Below, in pieces: positions 1 to 7,957 of a stretch of DNA of 64,000 bases. The notes below the pieces were generated by a model. That model was not told the DNA's origin. It worked only from the letters and a program-made list of their open reading frames with translations, and did not search any database. Within the stretch, counting starts at the first letter, position 1; each line of letters starts with the position of its first letter. Source of the DNA: Thermohalobaculum sp039180675 (GTDB lineage Bacteria > Pseudomonadota > Alphaproteobacteria > Rhodobacterales > Rhodobacteraceae); assembly GCA_039180675.1 (NCBI GenBank), contig JBCDDC010000004.1, forward strand, positions 124,001 through 188,000, read 5' to 3'. A program made the translations under genes and the position numbers.

Positions 1-157
1 CGACGAGCAGAAGGAGAAGATCTTCGGCGCGATCCCGGCGGGCCGCTTGGGTACACCGGAGGAGTGTGCCGCGGCGGTTGCTTATCTCGCCTCGGACGAG
101 GCGGCTTATGTGACCGGTCAAACCCTTCATGTGAACGGCGGGATGGCGATGATTTGA
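1..157 (+). CDS. fabG: 3-oxoacyl-ACP reductase FabG, C-terminal fragment
   Basis: Only the last 51 residues are in the window; the gene starts upstream. The frame from base 2 carries the C-terminal signature of short-chain dehydrogenases of the FabG type: a PAGRLGTPEE stretch, an AVAYLASDEAAYVTGQ helix and the closing HVNGGMAMI. FabG reduces 3-oxoacyl-ACP with NADPH in the cytoplasmic type II fatty-acid elongation cycle. It is followed on the same strand by acpP and fabF, the usual fatty-acid synthesis order, which supports FabG rather than another SDR. The stop TGA is at 155-157. Confidence 0.9.
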   Translation, partial: DEQKEKIFGAIPAGRLGTPEECAAAVAYLASDEAAYVTGQTLHVNGGMAMI

Positions 158-167
158 GCCGCGCCAC

Positions 168-193
168 TTGTGAAGATCTCTCTCAAATCACAA
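168..193. promoter_or_regulatory. Inverted repeat between fabG and acpP
   Basis: TTGTGA (168-173) and TCACAA (188-193) are perfect inverted half-sites separated by 14 bases, just after the fabG stop and about 107 bases before the acpP start. It could be an operator for a dimeric regulator or a weak hairpin. I do not recognise a specific regulator. Confidence 0.3.
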
Positions 194-299
194 ATTGCGC
201 TTTCCGGAACTAGTTGCTAAGAGCAGCCCGGATTTACGAGTAGCTACGGCCGTAGGGCCTCCACACACGGCCGACCGGCCCAAAAAAGCAGGAGAAACC

Positions 300-536
300 A
301 TGAGCGACATCGCAGAGCGCGTTAAAGGAATCGTCGTCGAGCATCTTGGCGTTGAAGCGGACAAAGTAGTGGAGAGCGCAAGCTTCATCGACGATCTGGG
401 CGCGGACAGCCTCGACACGGTGGAGCTCGTCATGGCGTTCGAGGAAGAGTTCGGCATCGAGATCCCGGACGACGCGGCCGAGAGCATCCAGACCTTTGGC
501 GACGCGGTGAAGTTCATCACCGAGAAGTCCGCCTGA
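300..536 (+). CDS. acpP: Acyl carrier protein
   Basis: This 78-residue acidic protein has the usual length and sequence of bacterial AcpP. Ser37 in the GADSLDTVEL motif is the site that receives 4'-phosphopantetheine. It carries growing acyl chains between the enzymes of type II fatty-acid synthesis in the cytoplasm. I chose ATG at 300 because an AGGAG-like site (CAGGAGA) sits about 7 bases upstream and the protein then begins MSDIAERVKG, the family start. The frame is open further upstream, but that part is not ACP-like. It lies between fabG and fabF and is followed by a strong intrinsic terminator. Confidence 0.97.
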   Translation: MSDIAERVKGIVVEHLGVEADKVVESASFIDDLGADSLDTVELVMAFEEEFGIEIPDDAAESIQTFGDAVKFITEKSA

Positions 537-570
537 CCGAACAGCCCCGCGGGCCGATCGGCAGGTTTGC

Positions 571-605
571 AAACGCGGCCACCGGGCGACCGGGCGCCGC
601 GTTTT
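571..605 (+). terminator. Intrinsic terminator after acpP
   Basis: AAACGCGGC (571-579) pairs perfectly with GCCGCGTTT (595-603), and the second arm runs into a short T tract. This is a Rho-independent terminator that would separate the very abundant acpP transcript from fabF. Confidence 0.75.
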
Positions 606-688
606 GTCTATGTGAGAGTGTCCGGATTGCGCGGCTGCCCGGCAGTGCCTAGTCTGCGCGCCGGAACAGAAGGAAAGTGAGACGACCG

Positions 689-1948
689 ATGCGCCGAGTC
701 GTGGTGACGGGATTGGGGATGGTGACGCCGCTGGCGAGCGGGGTCGAGGAGACCTGGGCCCGGGTGCTGGACGGGCGCTCCGGCGCCGGCCGGATCCAGT
801 ATTTCGACGCCGATCATCTGCCGTGCCAGATCGCCTGCGAGATTCCGCTCGGCGACGGGTCGGACGGCAGTTTCAACGCGGATGACTGGGTTGCGCCGAA
901 GGAGCAGCGCAAGATCGACCGGTTCATCACCTATGCGCTGGCAGCTGCGGAGCAGGCGGTTCTGGACGCAGACTGGAAACCGGAGGACCCCGAGTCGCAG
1001 GAGCGAACCGGGGTGATGATCGGCTCCGGCGTCGGTGGGATCGAGTCGATCGGCAACATGGCGGTGACGCTGAAGGAGAAGGGGCACCGCCGGGTGAGCC
1101 CGTTCTTCATCCCCGGCGCACTGATCAACCTCTGCTCTGGCCAGGTGTCGATCCGCTATGGCTTCAAGGGGCCAAACCACGCGGTCGTGACGGCTTGCTC
1201 AACCGGAGCGCATGCAGTGGGCGATGCGGCGCGCCTAATTATGCTGGGTGACGCGGATGTCATGCTGGCCGGCGGGGCGGAGAGCCCGATCTGCGAGCTG
1301 GCGGTTGCCGGATTTGCGGCCTGCAAGGCGCTCTCGACCGCCTATAATGATGCGCCGGAGACGGCGTCGCGGCCTTATGACAGCGGCCGGGACGGTTTTG
1401 TCATGGGCGAGGGCGCCGGCGTTCTGGTGCTGGAGGAGTATGAGCACGCCGTCGCACGTGGCGCAAAAATCTATGCGGAAGTGAAGGGTTACGGCCTTTC
1501 CGGCGATGCCTATCACATCACGGCCCCCGCGCCGGATGGGGATGGCGGATATCGCTCGATGCAGGCGGCGCTGCGCAATGCGGGGCTGGAGGCGTCGGCG
1601 GTCGATTACGTCAACGCGCACGGGACGTCGACGCCCCTGGGCGACGAGATCGAGCTCGGCGCCGTGGCGCGGCTGATGGGCAACCATGCGGCGAATATCA
1701 CGATGTCCTCGACCAAGTCCTCGACAGGGCATCTGCTGGGGGCGGCTGGGGCGATCGAGGCGATCTTCTCGATCCTCGCCATCCGGGATAATGTGGCGCC
1801 ACCGACGCTGAACCTGAACGACCCCTCGGTCGAGACGCCGATCGACCTGAGCCCGCTGAACAAAACCGAGCGCGAGATCGATGTCGCGCTCTCGAACTCC
1901 TTTGGCTTCGGCGGGACAAATGCGAGCGTGATCTTCGCGCGGATTTGA
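689..1948 (+). CDS. fabF: 3-oxoacyl-ACP synthase II (KAS II)
   Basis: A 419-residue condensing enzyme of the fatty-acid elongation cycle; it joins malonyl-ACP to acyl-ACP. The thiolase-fold signature begins at the N-terminus with RRVVVTGLGMVTPL. The Cys-His-His catalytic triad is visible: Cys170 in VTACSTGAHA, the first His in NAHGTSTPLGD and the second in TGHLLGAAG. The C-terminus ends in SNSFGFGGTNAS, also typical. ATG at 689 is preferred over an in-frame GTG at 677, because the AAGGAA site at 670-675 is too close to the GTG. The next gene, mltG, follows almost directly. Confidence 0.97.
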   Translation: MRRVVVTGLGMVTPLASGVEETWARVLDGRSGAGRIQYFDADHLPCQIACEIPLGDGSDGSFNADDWVAPKEQRKIDRFITYALAAAEQAVLDADWKPEDPESQERTGVMIGSGVGGIESIGNMAVTLKEKGHRRVSPFFIPGALINLCSGQVSIRYGFKGPNHAVVTACSTGAHAVGDAARLIMLGDADVMLAGGAESPICELAVAGFAACKALSTAYNDAPETASRPYDSGRDGFVMGEGAGVLVLEEYEHAVARGAKIYAEVKGYGLSGDAYHITAPAPDGDGGYRSMQAALRNAGLEASAVDYVNAHGTSTPLGDEIELGAVARLMGNHAANITMSSTKSSTGHLLGAAGAIEAIFSILAIRDNVAPPTLNLNDPSVETPIDLSPLNKTEREIDVALSNSFGFGGTNASVIFARI

Positions 1949-1959
1949 AGAGGTCTCCG

Positions 1960-2970
1960 ATGCGCCATGTCGCCTCTAACGTCTTGAGCCTGTTGATTGT
2001 TGCCGGGCTCGTGCTGGCGGCGACGATCTTTCATGGGCGCAGCGAGTTCGTGGCACCGGGGCCGCTGGAGGAGGAGCTTCTGGTTACCGTTCCCGCTGGC
2101 GCAAATCTGCGCGATACCTCGGCGATCCTGGCCGAGGCAGGCGTGATCGACAGCGAACTGATCTTCCGCCTGGGCGCGCGGTACACGGGGAAGGACCGGC
2201 AGATCAAGTTCGGGGAGTACCGGATCCCGGCACAGGCCTCGATGGAAGAGGTGCTGGCGCTGATCGTGTCCGGCCAGACCGAGCAGTACAAGGTCACGGT
2301 GCCGGAGGGCATGACGAGTTGGCAGGTGGTCGAACGGCTCAAGGCGCAGGAGCTTTTGACCGGTGAGATCGCGGAGGTGCCACTTGAGGGGCATGTCGCG
2401 CCCGATACGCATTTCTTCACGAGGAATCAGACCCGTGAAGAGGTGCTGGCGAAGATGGTCGAGGCGCAGGAATCGATTCTTGCCGAGGCCTGGGAGAAGC
2501 GTCAGCCGGACCTGCCGCTCGAGAGTATGGAGGAGATGCTGATCCTCGCTTCGATCGTGCAGAGCGAGGCCGGCGCGGGTGAGCTGGACAAGGTCGCCTC
2601 AGTCTTTATCAACCGGTTGAACCGGGGGCAGAGGCTGGAGGCGGATGCTACGGTGCGTTATGGCCTGACCCTGGGCCAGGAGAAGCTACGCCGCGGGTTG
2701 CGGCAGAGTGAACTGGACCGGAAAACCCCTTATAATACCTATCAAATTACCGGTCTGCCACCGACGCCGATCTCCAACCCTGGGCGCGCGGCGATCGAAG
2801 CTGTGGCTAATCCGGCGGAGACGGATTTCCTGTATTTCGTGGCGGATGGAACCGGCGGTCACGCCTTTGCAAAGACCTATAACGAGCATATGAGGAACGT
2901 GGCGGTCTGGCGCAGGATCGAACGGGAACGTCAGGCCGAGACGGAAAAGCAGGAACAACCTGAAGAATAG
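1960..2970 (+). CDS. mltG: Endolytic murein transglycosylase MltG (YceG family)
   Basis: A 336-residue inner-membrane protein with an N-terminal membrane anchor (about residues 5-25, VLSLLIVAGLVLAA) and a periplasmic YceG domain. The family active-site region is present as ILASIVQSEAG, followed by DKVASVFINRLNRG and the LEADATVRYGL segment. MltG cleaves nascent peptidoglycan strands and limits their length. A TTG at 1945 is in frame and would overlap fabF, but ATG at 1960 has a GAAGAGG ribosome-binding site seven bases upstream. The fabF-mltG adjacency is common in alphaproteobacteria. It is the last gene before the GTA cluster and ends in a terminator at 3029-3059. Confidence 0.93.
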   Translation: MRHVASNVLSLLIVAGLVLAATIFHGRSEFVAPGPLEEELLVTVPAGANLRDTSAILAEAGVIDSELIFRLGARYTGKDRQIKFGEYRIPAQASMEEVLALIVSGQTEQYKVTVPEGMTSWQVVERLKAQELLTGEIAEVPLEGHVAPDTHFFTRNQTREEVLAKMVEAQESILAEAWEKRQPDLPLESMEEMLILASIVQSEAGAGELDKVASVFINRLNRGQRLEADATVRYGLTLGQEKLRRGLRQSELDRKTPYNTYQITGLPPTPISNPGRAAIEAVANPAETDFLYFVADGTGGHAFAKTYNEHMRNVAVWRRIERERQAETEKQEQPEE

Positions 2971-2973
2971 TCA

Positions 2974-3002
2974 TTGACTCTCGGAACGCTCTTGGGTAGA
3001 AG
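2974..3002 (+). promoter_or_regulatory. Candidate sigma-70 promoter after mltG
   Basis: TTGACT (2974-2979) and TAGAAG (2997-3002) are separated by exactly 17 bases, a good housekeeping promoter arrangement. It lies four bases after the mltG stop and faces an intrinsic terminator ending at 3059, so it would produce a transcript of only about 50 nucleotides. Confidence 0.4.
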
Positions 3003-3004
3003 AA

Positions 3005-3059
3005 GAGCACGCTAAGAGATGTGTGCTCAAAAGTCGGCCAGAGAACGGGTCGGCTTTTT
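3005..3059 (+). terminator. Hairpin plus intrinsic terminator (mltG end, or end of a small RNA)
   Basis: Two stacked structures. GAGCAC (3005-3010) pairs with GTGCTC (3023-3028). Directly after it, AAAAGTCGGCC (3029-3039) pairs with GGTCGGCTTTT (3048-3058) if two G-U pairs are allowed, ending in a run of five T (3055-3059). The second structure is a classic Rho-independent terminator and insulates the GTA cluster from mltG read-through. Confidence 0.7.
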
Positions 3060-3074
3060 GTGTTTCTGGGGCAA

Positions 3075-3107
3075 TTGAAACGCTGATCTGCATCTTCGAG
3101 CGTTCAA
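3075..3107. promoter_or_regulatory. Dyad upstream of the GTA cluster, candidate operator
   Basis: TTGAAACGCT (3075-3084) faces AGCGTTCAA (3099-3107); the halves are reverse complements apart from one extra A. The dyad lies between the mltG terminator and the GTG start of the first GTA gene at 3134, where the GTA promoter must be. A binding site for a GTA activator is plausible but unproven. Confidence 0.4.
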
Positions 3108-3133
3108 GCAGAAATCCATGAAAGGCGATCAAC

Positions 3134-3475
3134 GTGAACACGACCCAAGAAGATTCGGGTCGCGGGGGGCACGTATGCGCTGATGAGGGGACCCTGTTGG
3201 TGTCCTTGCGTCTAACGCGCAAGCAGCTCTTTGCGGCATCAAGATATCTTGAGATCCGGCTGGACGAGGCCTTTGGCGATGGTCAGGAGACCTTCGACAA
3301 AGACACCTACAACCTGGTTCAGTCTGCGATCGAGAAGACCCAGAAGGCCATGCATACGGCGATGGATCTGGAGGCCCGGCTGAGAGCTCAGCGTGCCTCT
3401 GTTCCGAGCGCCGTGATCAACCTGGAAGAAGCTCGTGCAGAAATCGAAAGCCGCCTGGCTCGCCTCGCTGCCTGA
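3134..3475 (+). CDS. GTA small terminase-like protein (g1)
   Basis: A 113-residue, mainly helical protein that opens the GTA cluster and overlaps the large terminase gene by 41 bases. Its position, size and helical content (RLTRKQLFAASRYLEIRLDEAF, then SAIEKTQKAMHTAMDLEARL) match the g1 product of Rhodobacter-type GTAs, which acts as the small terminase subunit. In GTAs this subunit packages host DNA without strong sequence specificity. The start is GTG at 3134 with an AAAGG site upstream; no ATG start fits. The assignment rests on synteny and general similarity, as these subunits diverge quickly. Confidence 0.8.
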   Translation: MNTTQEDSGRGGHVCADEGTLLVSLRLTRKQLFAASRYLEIRLDEAFGDGQETFDKDTYNLVQSAIEKTQKAMHTAMDLEARLRAQRASVPSAVINLEEARAEIESRLARLAA

Positions 3476-4772
3476 GGCGAAGCGCCAGGCCTTCCTGGAT
3501 GGATTGTCCGAGAACGCGCTTGCGGCCATGCCGTGGCTGTGGACGCTCTGGGCCAACCCCGCGCATCAGCAGGTGCCCGGGGGGGGCTGGCGGATCTGGG
3601 TAATTATGGGGGGGCGCGGCGCGGGAAAGACCCGCGCCGGTGCCGAGTGGGTAAGAACCCGTGTTGAGGGATCGACCCCGTTCGCCAGAGGGGCCGCGCT
3701 GCGCGTGGCCCTTCTCGGCGAGACGATCGATCAGGTCCGCGATGTGATGGTGGAAGGCGAGAGTGGCCTGCTGGCCTCGACGCCCGCCGATCGCAGACCG
3801 GACTTCAAGCGCTCGCTGAACCGGCTGGTCTGGCCAAACGGCGCCGAGGCGGCGGTGATGAGTGCCGCCAATCCGGAGGCTCTCCGTGGGCCGCAGTTTG
3901 ACTGCGCATGGTCGGATGAACTGGCGAAGTGGCGGTATTGCCGGGAGGCGTGGGACCAGTTGCAGTTCACGCTCAGGCTGGGGGACGACCCGCGCCAGAT
4001 CGTGACGACGACGCCCCGGGACAACCCGGTGCTGGATGAAATTCTGAGCCTGCCGGGCACGGTGGTCTCGAAGGGTGGGACCGCCGAGAACCTGGCAAAT
4101 CTCGCACCGAAGTTTCTGGAGAGCCTGGAGGCCCGCTATGGCGGGACCGCGCTTGGCCGGCAGGAGCTGGACGGCGAGATCGTGCGCGAGACCAAGGGTG
4201 CGCTCTGGACCCGAAAGATGATCGAAGCGGCGCGGGCGCGGGAGGTGCCGAAGCTCGACCGGATCGTTGTCGCGGTGGACCCGCAGGTCTCGACCGGCAA
4301 GGGGTCGGATGAGTGCGGGATTATCGTGGTCGGCGCCACGCTTGGCGAGGACCGGCGGAACTGGCGCGCCTGGGTTTTGGCTGACCGGTCCTGTAGGCCC
4401 GAGTCGGTGAGCGACTGGGCGCTGCAGGCGGCTGCGGCCTACGAGGAATTTGGCGCCGACCGGCTGGTGGCTGAGGTCAATCAGGGCGGCAACATGGTCG
4501 AGCAGATCCTGCGGAGCCTCGACCCGAGTATCAGCTACCGCGCCGTTCGGGCGCGGGAGGGCAAGCGGCTCAGGGCCGAGCCGGTGGCGGCACTATACGA
4601 GCAGGGCCGCGTGCATCATGCGGGCGCGTTTCCGGAGCTCGAGGACCAGATGGTGCGGTTCACCGGTGGGCCGGGCAGAAGCCCCGACCGGCTGGACGCG
4701 CTGGTCTGGGCGGTCACGGATCTGATCATCGAGGCCTCGCGGCCTGCGAAGCCGGGTGTCCGGCTGCTCTGA
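3435..4772 (+). CDS. GTA large terminase (g2)
   Basis: A 445-residue DNA-packaging motor protein. The Walker A motif GGRGAGKT is at residues 59-66; a Walker B-like DCAWSDELAKW follows near residue 160. The C-terminal half has the RNase H-like nuclease pattern, with acidic residues in VVAVDPQ, VAEVNQGG and RLDALVWAV. The ATPase drives DNA into the prohead and the nuclease cuts it. The start is GTG at 3435 inside the end of g1, indicating translational coupling. It is the best conserved GTA marker and closely resembles the Rhodobacterales g2 type. Confidence 0.95.
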   Translation: MQKSKAAWLASLPEAKRQAFLDGLSENALAAMPWLWTLWANPAHQQVPGGGWRIWVIMGGRGAGKTRAGAEWVRTRVEGSTPFARGAALRVALLGETIDQVRDVMVEGESGLLASTPADRRPDFKRSLNRLVWPNGAEAAVMSAANPEALRGPQFDCAWSDELAKWRYCREAWDQLQFTLRLGDDPRQIVTTTPRDNPVLDEILSLPGTVVSKGGTAENLANLAPKFLESLEARYGGTALGRQELDGEIVRETKGALWTRKMIEAARAREVPKLDRIVVAVDPQVSTGKGSDECGIIVVGATLGEDRRNWRAWVLADRSCRPESVSDWALQAAAAYEEFGADRLVAEVNQGGNMVEQILRSLDPSISYRAVRAREGKRLRAEPVAALYEQGRVHHAGAFPELEDQMVRFTGGPGRSPDRLDALVWAVTDLIIEASRPAKPGVRLL

Positions 4773-4803
4773 CAGCGGCCGAGCCGCACAACAGGAGACC
4801 AGA

Positions 4804-5970
4804 ATGGCATTTTCTTTGTTCCGGCAGGCCGATGCGCCCGCCGAGGCGAAAGCCTCGGGCGCAGGTCCGGTCATGGCGTTTCACAGCCCCGGCCGCGCGG
4901 TCTGGAGCCCGCGCGACACGGTCTCGCTGACCCGCACGGGCTATGAGCAGAACGTGATCGGCTTTCGCTCGGTCCGGATGGTGGCGGAGGCCGCGGGTGC
5001 GGTGCCCCTGGTGCTGAGCGAGGAGGGCGCGCGGATGGTGGATCATCCGGTGCTGAGCCTGATCGCTTGCCCGAACCCGGGGCAGGATGGGCGGACGTTT
5101 TTCGAGACGATCTACGGGAACCTGCAGCTTTCGGGCAACGCGTATCTGGAGGCGGCGAGTTTCGACGCGCTGGGCCTCGCGCGCGAGCTGCATGTTCTGC
5201 GCCCGGATCGGATGCATGTGGTGCCGGGTTCTGATGGCTGGCCGGTGGCCTATGAGTATCGGGTCGGTCAGTCGAAGCATCGCTGGGAGATGAGCGAGGA
5301 GAGCCGACCGATCCTGCACCTGAAAGCGTTTCATCCGTTGGATGACCACTATGGCATGAGCCCGCTGGAAGCGGCGGCTGCGTCTGTCGATGTCCATAAC
5401 TCGGCGAGCCGGTGGTCGAAGGCGTTGCTGGACAATGCGGCGCGGCCCTCTGGCGCGATCGTCTTTGGCGGCAAGGACGGTGAGACGATGACCGAGGAGC
5501 AGTACCAGCGCCTTGCCCGCGAGATCGAGGACAACCATCAGGGTGCGCGGAATGCAGGGCGCCCGATGCTGCTGGAAGGCGGGCTGGACTGGCGGCCGAT
5601 GGGGTATTCGCCCTCGGACATGGAGTTCCTGAAGACAAAGGATGCGGCGGCGCGGGATATCGCGCTCGCTTTCGGAGTGCCGCCTCAACTGCTTGGTATT
5701 CCTGGCGATAACACGTATTCGAACTATCAGGAGGCGAACCGGGCCTTCTACCGCCAGACCGTGCTGCCGCTGGTCAAGAAGACGGCCAATGCGATTGCCG
5801 GATGGATCGGCGAGGCGACGGGCGCGAAGATCTCTCTGGAGCCGGATCTCGATGCGATCCCGGCGCTGAGCAGCGAGCGCGAGGCGCTGTGGAACCGGGT
5901 CTCGAACGCCGATTTCCTGAGCGATGACGAGAAGCGCGCGCTGCTGGGCCTTGGCCCCCGCGAAGGCTGA
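4804..5970 (+). CDS. GTA portal protein (g3, HK97 family)
   Basis: A 388-residue phage portal protein of the HK97 type; twelve copies form the ring through which DNA enters and leaves the head. Recognisable parts are the GYEQNVIGFRSVRMVAEAA segment near residue 45, GNAYLEA near 115, and the C-terminal FGVPPQLLGIPGDNTYSNYQEANRAFYRQTVLPL region typical of the family. ATG at 4804 follows an AGGAG site; an in-frame start further upstream would overlap g2 and lacks a site. The separate small gene (g3.5) that follows g3 in R. capsulatus is missing: only 20 bases separate this gene from the protease gene. Confidence 0.95.
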   Translation: MAFSLFRQADAPAEAKASGAGPVMAFHSPGRAVWSPRDTVSLTRTGYEQNVIGFRSVRMVAEAAGAVPLVLSEEGARMVDHPVLSLIACPNPGQDGRTFFETIYGNLQLSGNAYLEAASFDALGLARELHVLRPDRMHVVPGSDGWPVAYEYRVGQSKHRWEMSEESRPILHLKAFHPLDDHYGMSPLEAAAASVDVHNSASRWSKALLDNAARPSGAIVFGGKDGETMTEEQYQRLAREIEDNHQGARNAGRPMLLEGGLDWRPMGYSPSDMEFLKTKDAAARDIALAFGVPPQLLGIPGDNTYSNYQEANRAFYRQTVLPLVKKTANAIAGWIGEATGAKISLEPDLDAIPALSSEREALWNRVSNADFLSDDEKRALLGLGPREG

Positions 5971-5990
5971 CTTTCTTCAAGGAGTTACAG

Positions 5991-6536
5991 ATGTACCAGC
6001 AGGTGACCTCTGCCCGGACGACCGGGCTGGAGACGAAATTCGTGTCGCTGTCGGAGCTGACCGAGACCAAGGCAGGCCGGATCGAGGGGTATGCCTCGCG
6101 GTTCGGCGAGCCGGATCAGTCGGGCGATGTGGTGATGCCGGGGGCGTTCCACCGCTCTCTCGAGAGACTGGCGGCTGCGGCGCGCAAGGTGAAGTTTCTC
6201 TGGCAGCACGACCCGGCGACCCCGATCGGCGTCTGGAACGAGGTGCGCGAGGACGAGACCGGGCTGATCGTCTCGGGCGAGATCCTGACCAAGGTCGCGC
6301 AGGGTGCGGATGCGCTGGCGCTGATATCGGCCGGTGCGATCGACGGGCTTTCCATCGGCTACCGCACGATCCGGGCCGAGAAGAACGCCGAGACCGGTGG
6401 GCGCAAGCTGCATGAAATCGATTTGTGGGAGGTGTCGCTGGTGACGTTTCCGATGCTTCCCACTGCCCGCGCCATGCTGGGGGGCGGCAGCCCCGACAGC
6501 ATGGAGCAGGCCCTGGCCGAAGCCCTGATGGGCTGA
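5991..6536 (+). CDS. GTA prohead protease (g4, peptidase S78)
   Basis: A 181-residue HK97-type prohead maturation protease. The serine peptidase features are His73 in the LWQHDP motif and Ser121 in IDGLSIGYRT; the early GYASRFGEPDQSGDVVMPGAF motif is the family N-terminal signature. It trims the N-terminal delta domain of the capsid protein encoded next door so that the head can expand. An AAGGAG site precedes ATG 5991. It lies between portal and capsid genes, the standard HK97 order. Confidence 0.95.
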   Translation: MYQQVTSARTTGLETKFVSLSELTETKAGRIEGYASRFGEPDQSGDVVMPGAFHRSLERLAAAARKVKFLWQHDPATPIGVWNEVREDETGLIVSGEILTKVAQGADALALISAGAIDGLSIGYRTIRAEKNAETGGRKLHEIDLWEVSLVTFPMLPTARAMLGGGSPDSMEQALAEALMG

Positions 6537-6591
6537 GGCATTTCCCAGGGCCCGCGCCGGGCCCGATCAACCCCCTCGATAGGAGATATCG

Positions 6592-7764
6592 ATGACCGAG
6601 CTGGAAACGCAGTCGGCCGTAAGCCCGGAGGCAAAATCGGCCGCTCAGGAATTTCTGAGCGACTTCAAAGGCTTCAAGCAGGAAGTGACCAAACGTATGA
6701 GTGAACTGAATACCCGTGTCGAGCATATCGACCGCAAATCGGCCGAGACGCGCCGCCCGATGCTGACCACGGCGGCAGCCGAGCGTCAGCCGCATCAGAA
6801 GGCGATCAACGCCTATATCCGCCGCGGCGACGAGGACCCGATGAAGGCCCTGGGTCTTGAGGGCAAGGGCCTCAATACGGCGGTCAATGCCGAAGGTGGC
6901 TTTCTGATCGACCCCGAGACGGCTGCGATGGTCGAGCATGTGCTGCGCTCGGGCGCCTCGCTCCGGGCAATCTCGAATGTCGTGCAGATCGAGGCTGGTG
7001 CGTTCGACGTGCTGATCGACCGTGGCGACATTGGTGCTGGCTGGATCACGGAGACGTCGGCCGCCGGGATCGATGCGGACACGACTGCGATTGACCGGAT
7101 CTCGATCCCGCTGCATGAGCTGTCGGCTCAGCCGATGGCGAGCCAGCGTATCCTCGACGATGCGGCCTTCGACATCGAGGTTTGGCTGAGCGAGCGGATC
7201 GCCGAGCGGTTCCTTCGTGCCGAGAGCGACGCCTTCGTGAACGGCGACGGGGTGAACAAGCCGGTCGGCTTCCTGACCAAGCCAAACGCGCCGGTTGATA
7301 CTGCGACCTCGACGCAGCTCGGTTTCATCGCCACCGGTACCTCGGGCGGGTTCGACCCGAACGATCCGGCGGATGTGCTGGTGGAACTGGTCTACACGCT
7401 GGGCGCTCAGTACCGTGCGAATGCGAGCTGGGTGATGAACTCAAAGACCGCAGGCGAGATCCGTGCGCTGAAGGACAGCCAGGGCCGGTTCCTGTGGAAC
7501 GAGGGCTTCGCCGCCGATCAGCCGGCGCGCCTGATGGGCTATCCGGTCCATGTGGTCGAGGAGATGCCGGACATTGCGGCCGACAGCCTTTCGATTGCGT
7601 TCGGCGACTTCAACCGTGGCTACACGATTGCCGAGCGCCCGGATGTGCGCCTGCTGCGCGATCCGTTCTCGGCCCGTCCGAACGTCGTCTTCTTCGCGAC
7701 CAAGCGGGTCGGTGGGGATGTCACCGATTTTGAGGCGATCAAGCTGCTGAAGTTCGGCGCTTAA
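6592..7764 (+). CDS. GTA major capsid protein (g5, HK97 fold)
   Basis: A 390-residue major capsid protein. The first 95 or so residues are a charged helical delta domain (FLSDFKGFKQEVTKRMSELN), expected to be removed by the neighbouring protease. The mature part begins around NAEGGFLIDPETAAMVE, and the HK97-fold core follows with SQRILDDAAFDIEVWLSERIAERF and DFNRGYTIAERPDVRLLRDPF near the C-terminus. It assembles the small GTA head. An AGGAGATATC ribosome-binding stretch precedes ATG 6592. It is followed by two strong hairpins before the next gene, unlike the tight packing elsewhere in the cluster. Confidence 0.96.
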   Translation: MTELETQSAVSPEAKSAAQEFLSDFKGFKQEVTKRMSELNTRVEHIDRKSAETRRPMLTTAAAERQPHQKAINAYIRRGDEDPMKALGLEGKGLNTAVNAEGGFLIDPETAAMVEHVLRSGASLRAISNVVQIEAGAFDVLIDRGDIGAGWITETSAAGIDADTTAIDRISIPLHELSAQPMASQRILDDAAFDIEVWLSERIAERFLRAESDAFVNGDGVNKPVGFLTKPNAPVDTATSTQLGFIATGTSGGFDPNDPADVLVELVYTLGAQYRANASWVMNSKTAGEIRALKDSQGRFLWNEGFAADQPARLMGYPVHVVEEMPDIAADSLSIAFGDFNRGYTIAERPDVRLLRDPFSARPNVVFFATKRVGGDVTDFEAIKLLKFGA

Positions 7765-7771
7765 TAGCTCT

Positions 7772-7802
7772 GCTGGTCACCGAGTAAAACTCGGTGACCA
7801 GC
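7772..7802 (+). terminator. 14-bp perfect hairpin after the GTA capsid gene
   Basis: GCTGGTCACCGAGT (7772-7785) and ACTCGGTGACCAGC (7789-7802) are perfect reverse complements with an AAA loop, beginning eight bases after the capsid stop codon. There is no T tract, so complete Rho-independent termination is unlikely. An mRNA 3'-end stabiliser or partial terminator fits better. Confidence 0.65.
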
Positions 7803-7804
7803 CA

Positions 7805-7888
7805 CCACCCGCCCCACCTCCCCGCCCAACCACCGAGCCTGCATCCGAGGTTAAGCTCGATGTTTGGGCGGGGAGGTGGGGCGGGTGG
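7805..7888. repeat. 25-bp perfect inverted repeat between GTA capsid and connector genes
   Basis: The arms 7805-7829 and 7864-7888 are exact reverse complements over 25 bases and very GC-rich (core CACCTCCCCGCCCAA on the left); they enclose a 34-base loop (7830-7863). It follows directly on the capsid-end hairpin and occupies most of the 193-base gap before g6. The C-rich left arm resembles the CCCACCCACCC elements seen elsewhere in the window. Confidence 0.7.
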
Positions 7889-7957
7889 CTACTCAACTGC
7901 AAACGTCTGCCTAGGTTGCCTGTGCAGACATGCCTTCCCGCGCCCGAGGATCTTTCC

